NCBI GenBank assembly: GCA_003576705.1
Contig: QOZS01000003.1
Coordinates: 1 to 64,000 of the forward strand
DNA: 64,000 nt
Direction: 5' to 3'
Source of the DNA: Desertibaculum subflavum
GTDB lineage: Bacteria; Pseudomonadota; Alphaproteobacteria; Ferrovibrionales; Ferrovibrionaceae
A model generated the notes under the pieces. That model was not told the DNA's origin. It was given only the letters and a program-made list of their open reading frames with translations, and searched no databases. The position numbers were made by a program, and so were the translations under genes. Shown here in pieces: positions 18,077 to 28,333 of this stretch (position 1 is its first letter; every line of letters starts with the position of its first letter).

Positions 18077-18952
18077 TCAGCGGGTCGGGACCGGCGCCGG
18101 GCCGCGATAATCGTAGAAGCCGCGATTGGTCTTGCGGCCGAGCCAGCCGGCCTCGACATACTTCACCAAGAGTGGGCACGGCCGGTACTTGGAATCGGCG
18201 AGGCCTTCGTACAGCACCTGCATGACCGAGAGGCAGGTATCGAGGCCGATGAAATCGGCAAGCTGCAGCGGGCCCATCGGGTGGTTGGCGCCGAGCCGCA
18301 TCGCCGTGTCGATCGATTCGACCGAGCCGACGCCCTCGTAGAGCGTATAGATCGCCTCGTTGATCATCGGCAGCAGGATGCGGTTGACGATGAAGGCCGG
18401 GAAGTCCTCGGCGTTGGCCGGCGTCTTGCCGAGCTTGACGACCAGCTCGCGGATCTCGCGGAAGGTGCTCTCCTCGGTCGCGATGCCGCGGATCAGCTCG
18501 ACCAGCTGCATCATCGGCACCGGGTTCATGAAATGCATGCCCATGAACCGCTCCGGCCGGTCGGTCGAAGCCGCCAGCCGGGTCACCGAGATCGACGAGG
18601 TGTTGGTGGCGACCAGCGCATCCTTGCGCAGCACCGGGCAGATCTGCTGGAAGATCTTGCGTTTGACCTGCTCGTCCTCGACCGCCGCCTCGATCACCAG
18701 ATCGCAATCGGCCAGGGCCTCCAGCGACATCGAGGGCTGCACGCGGGCCAGCGTCTCCGCCTTCTCGCGCTCGCTGATCTTCTGGCGCGCCACCTGGCGG
18801 TCCAGGTTGTGCCCCATGACCGTGAGCGCGGCATCAAGCTGGTCCTGCTTGATGTCGATCAGCGCCACGTTGAAGCCGGCAAGGGCGCAAACATGGGCGA
18901 TGCCGTTGCCCATCTGGCCGGCGCCAACGACGCCAATCTTCTTGATCATCAT
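18077..18952 (-). CDS. hbdA: 3-hydroxybutyryl-CoA dehydrogenase
   Basis: NAD-dependent 3-hydroxyacyl-CoA dehydrogenase of 291 residues that interconverts hydroxybutyryl-CoA and acetoacetyl-CoA. The N-terminal Rossmann motif [15 protein letters not shown], the [10 protein letters not shown] strand, the catalytic [14 protein letters not shown] with His, and [13 protein letters not shown] are all present, as is the C-terminal [17 protein letters not shown]. It is part of an etfB-etfA-hbd-DUF924 run on the minus strand, the common alphaproteobacterial arrangement linking beta-oxidation to electron transfer. It could also supply or use the monomers of polyhydroxybutyrate, given the phaZ gene at 56 kb. 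Confidence 0.95.
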   Translation of the reverse strand: MMIKKIGVVGAGQMGNGIAHVCALAGFNVALIDIKQDQLDAALTVMGHNLDRQVARQKISEREKAETLARVQPSMSLEALADCDLVIEAAVEDEQVKRKIFQQICPVLRKDALVATNTSSISVTRLAASTDRPERFMGMHFMNPVPMMQLVELIRGIATEESTFREIRELVVKLGKTPANAEDFPAFIVNRILLPMINEAIYTLYEGVGSVESIDTAMRLGANHPMGPLQLADFIGLDTCLSVMQVLYEGLADSKYRPCPLLVKYVEAGWLGRKTNRGFYDYRGPAPVPTR

Positions 18953-18974
18953 CGCGAGGGCTGTCCCGTCCGGA

Positions 18975-19919
<945 letters not shown>

Positions 19920-19921
19920 GA

Positions 19922-20671
19922 TCAGATAACTCCCGCCTCGTTGCGCAGCGCCTGCACCAGCTCGGCCACGTCCTTCACCTTGCGGCCGGATTGCCGCTTG
20001 GGCGGATCCTCCACCTTCAGCACCTTGAGGCGCGGCGCGATGTCGACGCCGAGATCGGCCGGGCTCTTCTCGTCGATCGGCTTCTTCTTCGCCTTCATGA
20101 TGTTGGGCAGGCTGGCATAGCGCGGCTCGTTCAGGCGCAGGTCGGTGGTCATCACCGCCGGCAGCTTGATCTCGACCGTCATCAGGCCGCCATCCACCTC
20201 GCGCGTCACGCTGGCGCTGCCGTCGCCGACCACCAGCTTGGAAGCGAAGGTCGCCTGCGGCCAGCCGAGCAGGGCCGCGAGCATCTGCCCGGTCTGGTTG
20301 CTGTCGTCGTCGATCGCCTGCTTGCCGAGAATGAAGAGGCCCGGCTTCTCCGCATCGGCCAGGGCCTTGAAGATCTTGGCCACCGCGAGGGGCTGCACCT
20401 CCTCGTCGGTCTTCACCAGGATGCCGCGATCGGCACCCATGGCGAGGGCGGTGCGGATGGTTTCCTGCGCCTGGGCCGGGCCGATCGAGACTGCCACGAT
20501 CTCGGTCGCCTTGCCGGCCTCCTTCAGGCGAATCGCCTCCTCGACCCCGATCTCGTCGAACGGATTCATCGACATCTTCACGTTGGCGAGATCGACACCG
20601 GTCTTGTCCGGTTTCACGCGAATTTTCACGTTGTAGTCGACGACGCGTTTGACCGCGACGAGTACCTTCAT
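19922..20671 (-). CDS. etfB: Electron transfer flavoprotein subunit beta
   Basis: Beta subunit (249 residues) of ETF, binding structural AMP. It opens with the typical [20 protein letters not shown], continues with [17 protein letters not shown] and GADRGILV, and ends with the [15 protein letters not shown] segment that includes the ACAD recognition-loop region. It is the first gene of the operon. A strong promoter at 20771-20799 leaves a leader of roughly 90 nt. Confidence 0.97.
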   Translation of the reverse strand: MKVLVAVKRVVDYNVKIRVKPDKTGVDLANVKMSMNPFDEIGVEEAIRLKEAGKATEIVAVSIGPAQAQETIRTALAMGADRGILVKTDEEVQPLAVAKIFKALADAEKPGLFILGKQAIDDDSNQTGQMLAALLGWPQATFASKLVVGDGSASVTREVDGGLMTVEIKLPAVMTTDLRLNEPRYASLPNIMKAKKKPIDEKSPADLGVDIAPRLKVLKVEDPPKRQSGRKVKDVAELVQALRNEAGVI

Positions 20672-20770
20672 GAGCCTGGCTTCTCCCGCTGGTGTTGGGG
20701 CCTAAGGCAGGGCTCCGCCAGGGCGCCTTCCACGCCCCGCTCCCCTGCCACCCCCTTTTTGTGGCGGTGC

Positions 20771-20799
20771 ACAATATGAGTCGGGAAATTGAGTGTCAA
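20771..20799 (-). promoter_or_regulatory. Sigma-70-type promoter of etfBA
   Basis: On the minus strand, TTGACA (20799-20794) and TATTGT (20776-20771) are separated by exactly 17 nt. It is the best promoter match upstream of etfB and would start transcription near 20764. The remaining part of the etfB to GH113-RTX spacer, 20800-20921, shows nothing else I can name. Confidence 0.75.
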
Positions 20800-20921
20800 C
20801 GAACCGACTTGATGAGACCTTGAGCAGTCTGCCGCAGCGCAGCGCGGGCCGCGCCGCGAAGACCTTGCTGCAGGCTGATGCCGCGGCGATTCCAATGCAC
20901 AACCCGTGGTTGCCGCACCGG

Positions 20922-23819
20922 TCAGCCGAAATGCCAGTCATCGGCCGTGAGGGCCGGCGCTGTGGAGAAGCGGACAACCTCCACGCTCGAGTCAGCTGCA
21001 TCGACGATCTGCCACTCGACCCAGCTGCCGGCCACCCGCTCGATAGTCGAGCAGGCGGCATAGCCCAGGAGCTGCAGCCGGTCGCCCTCGGCCACGGAGA
21101 AGTCGAGCACCACGTCGCCCTGGGCCTCACCCTTGGCAAAGACGAAGGTGTCGGCACCGAAGCCGCCTTTCAACAGGTCGGCGCCGCCGCCGCCATCCAG
21201 CGTGTCGTTGCCGGCCCCGGCGGCGATGTGGTTGGCGCCGCCATTGCCGGTGCCGTGGAAGCTGCCGCTGCCGGTATAGACCAGGTTCTCGACATGGGCG
21301 GCCTGGCCGAGATCGAAGCTCGCGAGGCCGGTGCGCACCACGTCGACGCCGCCACTATCGCCGCCATAGGCATCGGTCTCGACCACCTTGTCCTTGGCCG
21401 AGTTGACGACATAGGTATCGTTGCCGGCGCCGCCGATCAGCGTGTCGCCGCCGCTTGCGCCCTGCCCGTCGAGCGTGTTGGCGCCGGCATTGCCGACCAG
21501 ACGGTTGCTCAGGCCATTGCCGGTGGCCGATAGATTCCACGTGTCGAGCAGGACGAGATCCTCGACATTGTCCGGCAGCGCATAGGTCACGCTGCTGTAG
21601 ACCGTATCGCGCCCGCCGTTGATCCATTCGCTCACCACGTCGAGGGCGTTGTCGACGTAGTAGACGTCGTTGCCGCCGCCGCCCTTCATGGTGTCGGCGC
21701 CGATCCAGCCGTCCAGCGTGTCGTTGCCGGCACCGCTGGTCAGCAGGTCGCCGGCGCTGGTGCCGCGCCCGGAGAACGATCCGCTGCCGGTATAGAACAG
21801 GCTCTCCACATGGCCCGGCAGGGTGAAGCTCGCGAGGTCGGTGCGGATGGTGTCGAACCCGTCGCCCGCCACCTCGTAGACCCGGTCGCCGGCGCCGCGC
21901 ACGACATACATGTCGTCGCCGGCGCCGCCCATCAGCGTGTCGTCGCCGATGCCCTTGACGCTGTACAGCACGTCGTTGCCGGCGCCGCCGACGATCAGGT
22001 TGGCCTGCGTGTTGCCGTAGCCGCGGAAGGCATCCGCGCCGAGATAAGTGAGATTCTCGACATAGGGCGCCTTGGCCAGGTCGAAGATCTTCAACGTCGT
22101 CTCGATCAGATCGACACCGCCCGCATCGCCGCCCTGGGCATTGGTTTCGATCACCCGGTCGCGCACGTTGCGGACCACATAGGTGTCGTTCCCGGCGCCG
22201 CCGGTCATGGTATCGCCGGCGGTCGAGCCGGCGCCGTCTAGCCTGTTGTGCCCGCCATTGCCGGTCAGGCGATTGTTCAGGCCACTGCCGGTGGCGCTGA
22301 AATTGCCCGTGCCGGTGAGCACCAGTTCCTCTGCATGGGTGCCGAGGCTGAAGCTCAGGTTGCTGTAGACGACGTCCCAGCCCCCGGCGGCGCCGTTGGT
22401 CGCCTCGATCACCACGTCGCCGGGATTCTCGACATAGTAGGTGTCGTTGCCGAGGCCGCCTTTCATCGTGTCGGCGCCGCTCGCCCCGCTCAAGGTGTCG
22501 CGCCCGGCGCCGCCGAGCAGCGTGTTGGCGAGCCAGTTCCCCGTGCCCGCGAAGCTGCCGCTGCCGATATAGGCGAGGTTCTCGACATAGTCCGGCAGCG
22601 TGTACGCGGAAAGGTTGGTCCGAATCGTATCGATGCCGCCGCCGTCGAGCTCCAGCACGTGATCATAGGCGCCGCGGATATAGATCAGGTCGTCGCCGGT
22701 GCCGCCCGCCAGGTCGTCGCCCCAGACCGATCCGTTGCCGTCCAGCGTGTCGTTGCCGATGCCGCCGATCAGCGTGTCGTCGCCGGTCGTGGCGATCAGG
22801 TAGCGGTGCTTGACCGCCAGATCGAGCGCCGGGGTCTCGCCGCCGAACCACCGGTCGATCACGGCCTCGGCCGGCTTGCCTTCGACCTGGTAGTCGGTCT
22901 GCGCCGGCGGCGAGGCCGAGGCCGACCAGTGCCAGGCATAGATGCCCTTGAACCAGTCGCCCTGCTGCGACCAGACGTGGAAGAAGGCGTTGTAGAGATC
23001 GACCTGCTCCTGCGCGTCGGCCTTGCCGGCCATGAAGCTGTCGCCGGGGTTCGCGGCCGCGCGGTCCAGGCTGCGATAGCCGAGCTCGGTGAAGAGCAGC
23101 GGCTTGCCGGTCTGCAGGCTGAGCTGATGGTAGTAGTCGACCGGCGACTGGCCCTCGAAGATGGCGTTGAAGTAGCTGTCGGCTGGCACCGAAGTCCAGC
23201 CCGCGACGAAATCGGCGAGCGAGCCCTGCGTCGCTTGCGACAGCGGCACGTAGCCGTCGACGCCGACGAAATCGAGCTGGTCCCAGAATGAGACCTGCCC
23301 CGCGCCATCCCAATTGGCGCCATAGGTCAGCTTGCCCGAATAGACGGCGCGGACCGATTGGACGATGTCGACCCAGTGGTCGCGGTAGGCGGGGCCGGTC
23401 AGGCCGTCGATCTCGGTGCCGAGCGAAATCATTTCGACGCCATGCGCCTCGGCCATCGCCGCATAGTCGAGCAGGATCTGCTTGTAGTCGGCGAACCAGG
23501 CGGCCGGATCGGCCGGCGCGAGCTGGGTGCGTTGCGTGCCATCGACGGCATCGACATGCGGCTTCAGCAGAACGGTCAGGCCGCGCGCATGGGCATCGTC
23601 GATCGCCGCCGCGACGTTCGCGAGGCTCTCCGTCTTCAGCGGGTCGGCATAGATGTTCGACGATGCGCGTGAGGCGATGTAGTGGGAAGCGGTGATGGCA
23701 ACCGAGTTGGCATTGGTGCCGGCGATCTCGTCGAGCGATTGTGCAGATGCCAGCGCGGCAAACCCGCCGTTCCACCAGGAGGCATAGCCAAAGCCCTGGT
23801 ACTGAAAGGATCCGGTCAT
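20922..23819 (-). CDS. GH113-type glycoside hydrolase fused to RTX calcium-binding repeats
   Basis: A 965-residue protein without an N-terminal signal peptide. Residues 1-330 form a TIM-barrel glycosidase of the GH113 type: SLGTEIDGL with the likely acid/base E136 and LLFTELGYRS with the likely nucleophile E245, plus DFVGVDGYVPL. Residues 345-880 hold about five modules of roughly 95 residues, each with a GGAGNDTYVV-type RTX nonapeptide run and a VENLxYxGxGxFxGxGN strand. The last 80 residues (GADTFVFAKGEAQGDVVLDF onward) look like the RTX C-terminal type I secretion signal region. Known GH113 enzymes act on beta-mannans; secretion and substrate are inferred. No T1SS genes are adjacent. Confidence 0.88.
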   Translation of the reverse strand: MTGSFQYQGFGYASWWNGGFAALASAQSLDEIAGTNANSVAITASHYIASRASSNIYADPLKTESLANVAAAIDDAHARGLTVLLKPHVDAVDGTQRTQLAPADPAAWFADYKQILLDYAAMAEAHGVEMISLGTEIDGLTGPAYRDHWVDIVQSVRAVYSGKLTYGANWDGAGQVSFWDQLDFVGVDGYVPLSQATQGSLADFVAGWTSVPADSYFNAIFEGQSPVDYYHQLSLQTGKPLLFTELGYRSLDRAAANPGDSFMAGKADAQEQVDLYNAFFHVWSQQGDWFKGIYAWHWSASASPPAQTDYQVEGKPAEAVIDRWFGGETPALDLAVKHRYLIATTGDDTLIGGIGNDTLDGNGSVWGDDLAGGTGDDLIYIRGAYDHVLELDGGGIDTIRTNLSAYTLPDYVENLAYIGSGSFAGTGNWLANTLLGGAGRDTLSGASGADTMKGGLGNDTYYVENPGDVVIEATNGAAGGWDVVYSNLSFSLGTHAEELVLTGTGNFSATGSGLNNRLTGNGGHNRLDGAGSTAGDTMTGGAGNDTYVVRNVRDRVIETNAQGGDAGGVDLIETTLKIFDLAKAPYVENLTYLGADAFRGYGNTQANLIVGGAGNDVLYSVKGIGDDTLMGGAGDDMYVVRGAGDRVYEVAGDGFDTIRTDLASFTLPGHVESLFYTGSGSFSGRGTSAGDLLTSGAGNDTLDGWIGADTMKGGGGNDVYYVDNALDVVSEWINGGRDTVYSSVTYALPDNVEDLVLLDTWNLSATGNGLSNRLVGNAGANTLDGQGASGGDTLIGGAGNDTYVVNSAKDKVVETDAYGGDSGGVDVVRTGLASFDLGQAAHVENLVYTGSGSFHGTGNGGANHIAAGAGNDTLDGGGGADLLKGGFGADTFVFAKGEAQGDVVLDFSVAEGDRLQLLGYAACSTIERVAGSWVEWQIVDAADSSVEVVRFSTAPALTADDWHFG

Positions 23820-23955
23820 GGGGAACTCTCAACAGCACTAAAACAATGCCGCCGTCCTAGCCCGGCAGATCATAATGATTGGTTAGAGCGGATGGCGGCG
23901 TGGAATCCCGCGCAACGCGCAACCCGTCACAAGTTCGCTGCAACCCGGTGTGGAA

Positions 23956-24031
<76 letters not shown>

Positions 24032-24118
24032 AATCCCACCGGAAAAAGCCTGCGATCCAACGATCGAGCGCAAGCCGGCCCGCCAACGGGCCCTGCGGCC
24101 TGTCGAGGGAGGCACTCT

Positions 24119-24742
24119 TTAGGGGAAGCCGGCCCCGGTTTCAAGCGGCAGCGCGCCCTGGCGGAACGGCGCGAAGCTGCGGCGATGCACCGGACTCGGC
24201 CCCAGCCGCGCGATGGCATCGAGATGCGCCGGCGTGCCATAGCCCTTGTGTTGCGCGAAGCCATAGCCCGGATGCGGCACGTCGAGGTCGCGCATGATGC
24301 GATCGCGCGTCACCTTGGCGATAATCGAGGCGGCGGCGATCGACAGGCTGAGCCCGTCGCCCTTGACGATGGCGGTCGCGGGATAGCCGAGATCGGGCGC
24401 CATGTTCCCGTCGATCAGCAAATGTCGAGGCAAGCTTGGCAGTGCCGCGACGGCACGGCGCATGGCGAGGAAGGTCGCCCGCAGGATGTTGATCTCGTCG
24501 ATCTCCTCGACGCTGGCGATGCCGATGCCGACCGTGGCGCTGGCCGAGATGGCGTCGAACAAGGTCTCGCGCAGCTCCGCCGGGACCAGCTTCGAATCGT
24601 TGATCCCCTTCGGCGCGCGTGGCTTGTGGAAGATGACGGCGGCGGCGACCACCGGCCCGGCAAGCGGGCCGCGGCCTGCCTCGTCCACGCCGCAGACCGG
24701 CCCCTCCATGCGGCGCTCGAAAGCGAAGCTCGGCTTCGGCAC
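24119..24742 (-). CDS. rnhB: Ribonuclease HII
   Basis: RNase HII (207 residues) cleaves the RNA strand of RNA-DNA hybrids and single ribonucleotides in DNA. The hallmark VCGVDEAGRGPLAGPVVAAA carries the first catalytic Asp and Glu. LLIDGN carries a further acid. SLSIAAASIIAKVTRDRIM and HPGYGFAQHKGYGTPAHL are also diagnostic. The start is taken as GTG 24742 because GGGGGAAGA lies just upstream and it gives the expected short N-terminal extension. ATG codons farther upstream would add an unrelated Arg/Gly-rich stretch. Confidence 0.95.
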   Translation of the reverse strand: MPKPSFAFERRMEGPVCGVDEAGRGPLAGPVVAAAVIFHKPRAPKGINDSKLVPAELRETLFDAISASATVGIGIASVEEIDEINILRATFLAMRRAVAALPSLPRHLLIDGNMAPDLGYPATAIVKGDGLSLSIAAASIIAKVTRDRIMRDLDVPHPGYGFAQHKGYGTPAHLDAIARLGPSPVHRRSFAPFRQGALPLETGAGFP

Positions 24743-24830
24743 CTCTTCCCCCGAAATCAAATCGTCAGAATGCGCGACTCGGCCCGGTCTTCCTGGACCG
24801 CAGGGATTCTGCCCGCCGCGCGCCGCCCGG

Positions 24831-26006
24831 TCACCAGGCGAGTTCGAGGATCTCCACCACATCGGCCGGCTTCTCCACCGGGCGCGGATTGGTCTTCACC
24901 GCGTGATCGTGCATCGACTTCTCGGCGATCACGCCGAAATCCTCGCGCCTGACGCCGACATCGCGGAGCCGCGTCGGCAGGCCGAGCGAAGCGACCAGGT
25001 CGCGCACGGCGCCGGAGGCATCGTCGTCGGCCCGCTCGAAGGCGCGGGCGACGCGCAGCTGTTCCTCGAAGTTGACGCCGCGATTCCACTGCATGACCGA
25101 GGGCAGCATGACACAGCTGGTCTCGCCATGCGGCACGCCGGCATGTGCGCCCAGCACATGGCCGATGCCGTGGCTCGCCCCCACCGGCACGCCGGCCATG
25201 CCGCCATAGATCGACATCCAGGCGCCGAGCTGGCAGTCGAGCCTGGCTGCGATGTCGCTCGGGTCCTTCTGCACCGCCGGCAGGCCGCGACCCAGCAGCC
25301 GCAGCGCCTCGAGCGCCGTCGCATCCGAGAACGGATGGCGGACCAGCGAGCAGAACCGCTCCACCGCGTGATCGACGGCGCGGATGCCGGTGCCGAGGAA
25401 GAGCCGCATCGGCGTGTGCACGGTGATCGCCGGGTCCAGGATCACCGTGCGCGGGATCATCAAGGGATCGGAGAAGGATTGCTTGATGCCCTTGGCCGCA
25501 TCGGTCACCCCGGCGAAATAGGTGAATTCGGCGGCCGAGAGCGTGGTCGGCACGGCGATCATGCGGAGCCGCCCGTCATTGCGCCCGGTCGGCTCGGCGC
25601 GGCCGCGGCCGGTGAGCGTGTCGAGCCCGGAGGTATCGGTCACGTTGTGCCAGAGCGCCTGCAGCATCGCCTTGGTGCCGTCGATCGCGGAGCCGCCGCC
25701 GACCGCGACGATCAGGTCCGCGCCGGCGGCCCGTGCCGCCGCCGCGCCGGCGATCACCGCCTCGCGCGGCGTATGCGCCGGCACGTCGTCGAATTTGCCG
25801 GCGAAGCGCGCGCCCAGCCCGGCCGCGATCTTCTCCACCGCATCGGTGTTGCGGGCGAGCGACTTGGTCGAGACCACGAAGACCTTCGTCGCGCCGAGCC
25901 GCTCCGCCTCCAGCGGCACCGCCTTCTCGGCCGGAACCCCGTGCACCACGCGCTCGATCGCATACTGGCGATAGAGACCCTGCGACACCCCCTGCGACGC
26001 GGCCAT
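24831..26006 (-). CDS. Iron-containing alcohol dehydrogenase
   Basis: Group III metal-dependent alcohol dehydrogenase of 391 residues. The NAD-binding VAVGGGSAIDGTKAM lies near residue 95, TTLSAAEFTYFAGVTD near 150, and the metal-ligand region includes AVDHAVERF, GASHGIGHVLGAHAGVPHGE and a late HDHAVKTNPRP. The overall pattern is closer to the maleylacetate-reductase-like branch than to classical FucO. It follows the two acyl-CoA dehydrogenase genes with a 5-nt gap, so it is the third gene of that operon. The substrate could be an aldehyde/alcohol or a maleylacetate-type compound; this is not decidable here. Confidence 0.92.
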   Translation of the reverse strand: MAASQGVSQGLYRQYAIERVVHGVPAEKAVPLEAERLGATKVFVVSTKSLARNTDAVEKIAAGLGARFAGKFDDVPAHTPREAVIAGAAAARAAGADLIVAVGGGSAIDGTKAMLQALWHNVTDTSGLDTLTGRGRAEPTGRNDGRLRMIAVPTTLSAAEFTYFAGVTDAAKGIKQSFSDPLMIPRTVILDPAITVHTPMRLFLGTGIRAVDHAVERFCSLVRHPFSDATALEALRLLGRGLPAVQKDPSDIAARLDCQLGAWMSIYGGMAGVPVGASHGIGHVLGAHAGVPHGETSCVMLPSVMQWNRGVNFEEQLRVARAFERADDDASGAVRDLVASLGLPTRLRDVGVRREDFGVIAEKSMHDHAVKTNPRPVEKPADVVEILELAW

Positions 26007-26011
26007 GCCTT

Positions 26012-27082
26012 CTACCTCGCGGTCAGATACCCCCAGAGCGGCGGCGCACCCGGCGCCGCAAACAGATCGCCGATCCATTGCTGCCAGTAGCCGGCGGAGC
26101 CGTATTCGGCACGCCATGACCATACGCGCTTGGTCGAGAAGTGCAGATTGTGATCGTAGGTGAAGGCGATGGCGCCATGCGTCTGATGGCCGACCGAGGT
26201 GCCCGTCTGCGCCGCCTCGCTGGCCCGCGCCTTGGCGCAGGCGATCTCGAAGCGCGGATCGGCCTGCAAGGTCGCGGCGCGGAACGCCACCTCCGCCGCC
26301 AGGCCCGAGGCAGCCGACTGGCCGGCGGCCGCGGCGAGCTGGAACTGGATCGCCTGGTACTTGCCGATCGGCCGGCCGAACTGCACCCGGGTCCCGGCAT
26401 ATTCGACCGTGGTGTCGAGAATCTTGTCGAGCCCGCCCGCAATCTGCGCCGCGCGCAGCATGGCGGCGAGGAAGAGCGGCGTGTCGGCGGCGATGCTGCT
26501 CTCGGCATCGCCCACGGCATCGGGCTCCACATTGGCGAAGCGCAGGGTGTCGCGCGGCTCGCGGGCGATGTTCTGCCCCGCCTCGGCCTGCGCCTTGCCG
26601 GTGTCGACCAGCGCGACACGCACGCCCTCGGCATCGCGGCTGACCACCACGGCGTGGCGGCAGCGGATGCCCCAGGGCACGCGGCTCGCGGTGCCGCTGA
26701 GCTGCCATTTCGTGCCGTTGCGGCGCAGCTGCAGCGCCTCGCCGGCGCGGGGAATCGCGACGGTGAGCGGGCCTTCCGGCACCTTGAGGCCGGCGCGGTC
26801 GAGCAGGTACGCCGCGAGGATGGTCTCCGGCAGCGGCACCGGCGCCGCATGCCGCCCGGCGGCGCGGATGATCGGAAACACGTCGTGCCAGCCGGCGGCG
26901 ATGCCGCCGCCCGCCTCGCCGACCAGCGGCAGGGTCAGGCCCTGGTCCTCGATCTTGCGCCAGAGATCGGCCGGCCAGGTGCCGGTTTCGGCTGCCGCCA
27001 GCACTTCCTTGGTGACCAGATCGGCGAGCAGACCCTCGATAGAGTCGGTGAGGATGTCGCGGAGATCGCTGTTGTCGCTCAT
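26012..27082 (-). CDS. Acyl-CoA dehydrogenase, probably the non-catalytic partner subunit
   Basis: A 356-residue ACAD-fold protein. The fold is clear from FGRPIGKYQAIQFQLAAAAG and ARASEAAQTGTSVGHQTHGAIAFTYDHNLH, but the C-terminal catalytic-Glu/FAD motif of classical family members is missing (it ends WQQWIGDLFAAPG). The N-terminal half is diverged. Its ATG overlaps the stop of the upstream ACAD gene by 4 nt. Such pairs form heteromeric dehydrogenases acting on bulky acyl-CoAs in steroid or terpenoid breakdown; that parallel is inference. Confidence 0.9.
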   Translation of the reverse strand: MSDNSDLRDILTDSIEGLLADLVTKEVLAAAETGTWPADLWRKIEDQGLTLPLVGEAGGGIAAGWHDVFPIIRAAGRHAAPVPLPETILAAYLLDRAGLKVPEGPLTVAIPRAGEALQLRRNGTKWQLSGTASRVPWGIRCRHAVVVSRDAEGVRVALVDTGKAQAEAGQNIAREPRDTLRFANVEPDAVGDAESSIAADTPLFLAAMLRAAQIAGGLDKILDTTVEYAGTRVQFGRPIGKYQAIQFQLAAAAGQSAASGLAAEVAFRAATLQADPRFEIACAKARASEAAQTGTSVGHQTHGAIAFTYDHNLHFSTKRVWSWRAEYGSAGYWQQWIGDLFAAPGAPPLWGYLTAR

Positions 27083-28230
27083 CTGAGGCCGAGCCCCCGG
27101 GCGATGATGCCGCGCAGGATCTCGCGCGTGCCGCCGCGCAGCGAGAACGAGACCGAGATCTGCGTGAGGTACGCGAGCACCTGCTGGAAGTCGGAGCCGC
27201 CCTCGACCGCCGGCTCCTGGTCGAACAGCTGCTGGCAGATATCCGGCATCTCCTGCTCGAACAGGGCGCCGAGATCCTTCACCACCGAGCCCTCGAGCGC
27301 CGGATCGGCGCCGGCCTGCAGCATCTTGGCGACCGAGAGCGACATCTGCCTGAGCGTCGCGAAATGCGCGATCAGCCGGCCGAGCCCGGCGCGGATGCGC
27401 GGGTCGGACGACCGCCGCGCCTCCTCGATGGCGAGCAGCAGCAGCTCGATCGAGCTCATATAGCGCTCCGGCCCGCTGCGCTCGAAGGCGAGCTCGGCCA
27501 CCACCTGCTTCCAGCCCTGGCCTTCCTTGCCGACCAGCGCGTTGTCGGGGACGAAGGCGCCGTCGAAATAAACCTGGTTGAAATGCGGCTCGCCGGTGAT
27601 CTGCTGGATCGGGCGCACCGTCATTCCCTTGGTGGCCTTGATGTCGATAACGAATTGCGACAGGCCCTCGTGCTTGTCGTTCACGTCCGACTTGGTGCGG
27701 AACAGCGCGATCATGTACTCGGCGCGATGCGCGCCCGAGGTCCAGATCTTGGTGCCGGTCACCTTCCAGCCGCCATCGACCTTTTCCGCCTTGGTGCGGA
27801 TCGAGGCGAGGTCGGAGCCTGAATCGGGCTCGCTCATGCCGATGGCAAAGCCCGCCTCGCCGCGGCAGATCTGCGGCAGGATCTTCTGGCGCTGCTCCTC
27901 GGTGCCGTAGCGCAGCAAGAGCGGACCGGACTGCCGGTCGGCCACCCAGTGATAGGCGACCGGCGCGCCGGCCGCGAGCATCTCCTCCAGCATGACATAG
28001 CGCTCGAGCGCGCTGCGCTCGCCGCCGCCATACTGCTTGGGGAAGGTCATGCCGATATAGCCGGCCTGGCCCATCTTGCGGCTGAATTCGGGATCGGTGC
28101 CCGACCACGATTGCGCCCGCTTGGCGGAAGGGTAGCCCGCGAGATTGTCGCGCAGGAAGCCGCGCACCTCGTCGCGCAGGTGCCGCACCTCTGGCGGCAG
28201 GTCGTTCAGGTCGAACCGAAAATGCTGCAT
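27079..28230 (-). CDS. Acyl-CoA dehydrogenase
   Basis: An ACAD of 383 residues, likely the catalytic partner of the next gene. It contains IGMTFPKQYGGGERSALER, IGMSEPDSGSDLASIRTKAE, GTKIWTSGAHRAEYM, AFERSGPERYMSSIELL with a Glu that may serve as the base in the manner of isovaleryl-CoA dehydrogenase, and the C-terminal SLRGGTREILRGIIA. The GGT in place of the usual EGT is typical of the subfamily used in side-chain and steroid-type substrates. ATG 28230 has GGAGGAAGG upstream; a GTG-type extension (MPGGRP) is less likely. First gene of the ACAD-ACAD-ADH operon. Confidence 0.92.
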   Translation of the reverse strand: MQHFRFDLNDLPPEVRHLRDEVRGFLRDNLAGYPSAKRAQSWSGTDPEFSRKMGQAGYIGMTFPKQYGGGERSALERYVMLEEMLAAGAPVAYHWVADRQSGPLLLRYGTEEQRQKILPQICRGEAGFAIGMSEPDSGSDLASIRTKAEKVDGGWKVTGTKIWTSGAHRAEYMIALFRTKSDVNDKHEGLSQFVIDIKATKGMTVRPIQQITGEPHFNQVYFDGAFVPDNALVGKEGQGWKQVVAELAFERSGPERYMSSIELLLLAIEEARRSSDPRIRAGLGRLIAHFATLRQMSLSVAKMLQAGADPALEGSVVKDLGALFEQEMPDICQQLFDQEPAVEGGSDFQQVLAYLTQISVSFSLRGGTREILRGIIARGLGLR

Positions 28231-28333
28231 GGGCCTTCCTCCGGGCACACTGGCCGCAACTGGGCCTTGTCGTTGTGCGCCGGATTATGAAGGCGGGGCG
28301 ATAGGGGGTAAAGGCAGCGGCGGAACCTGTGCG

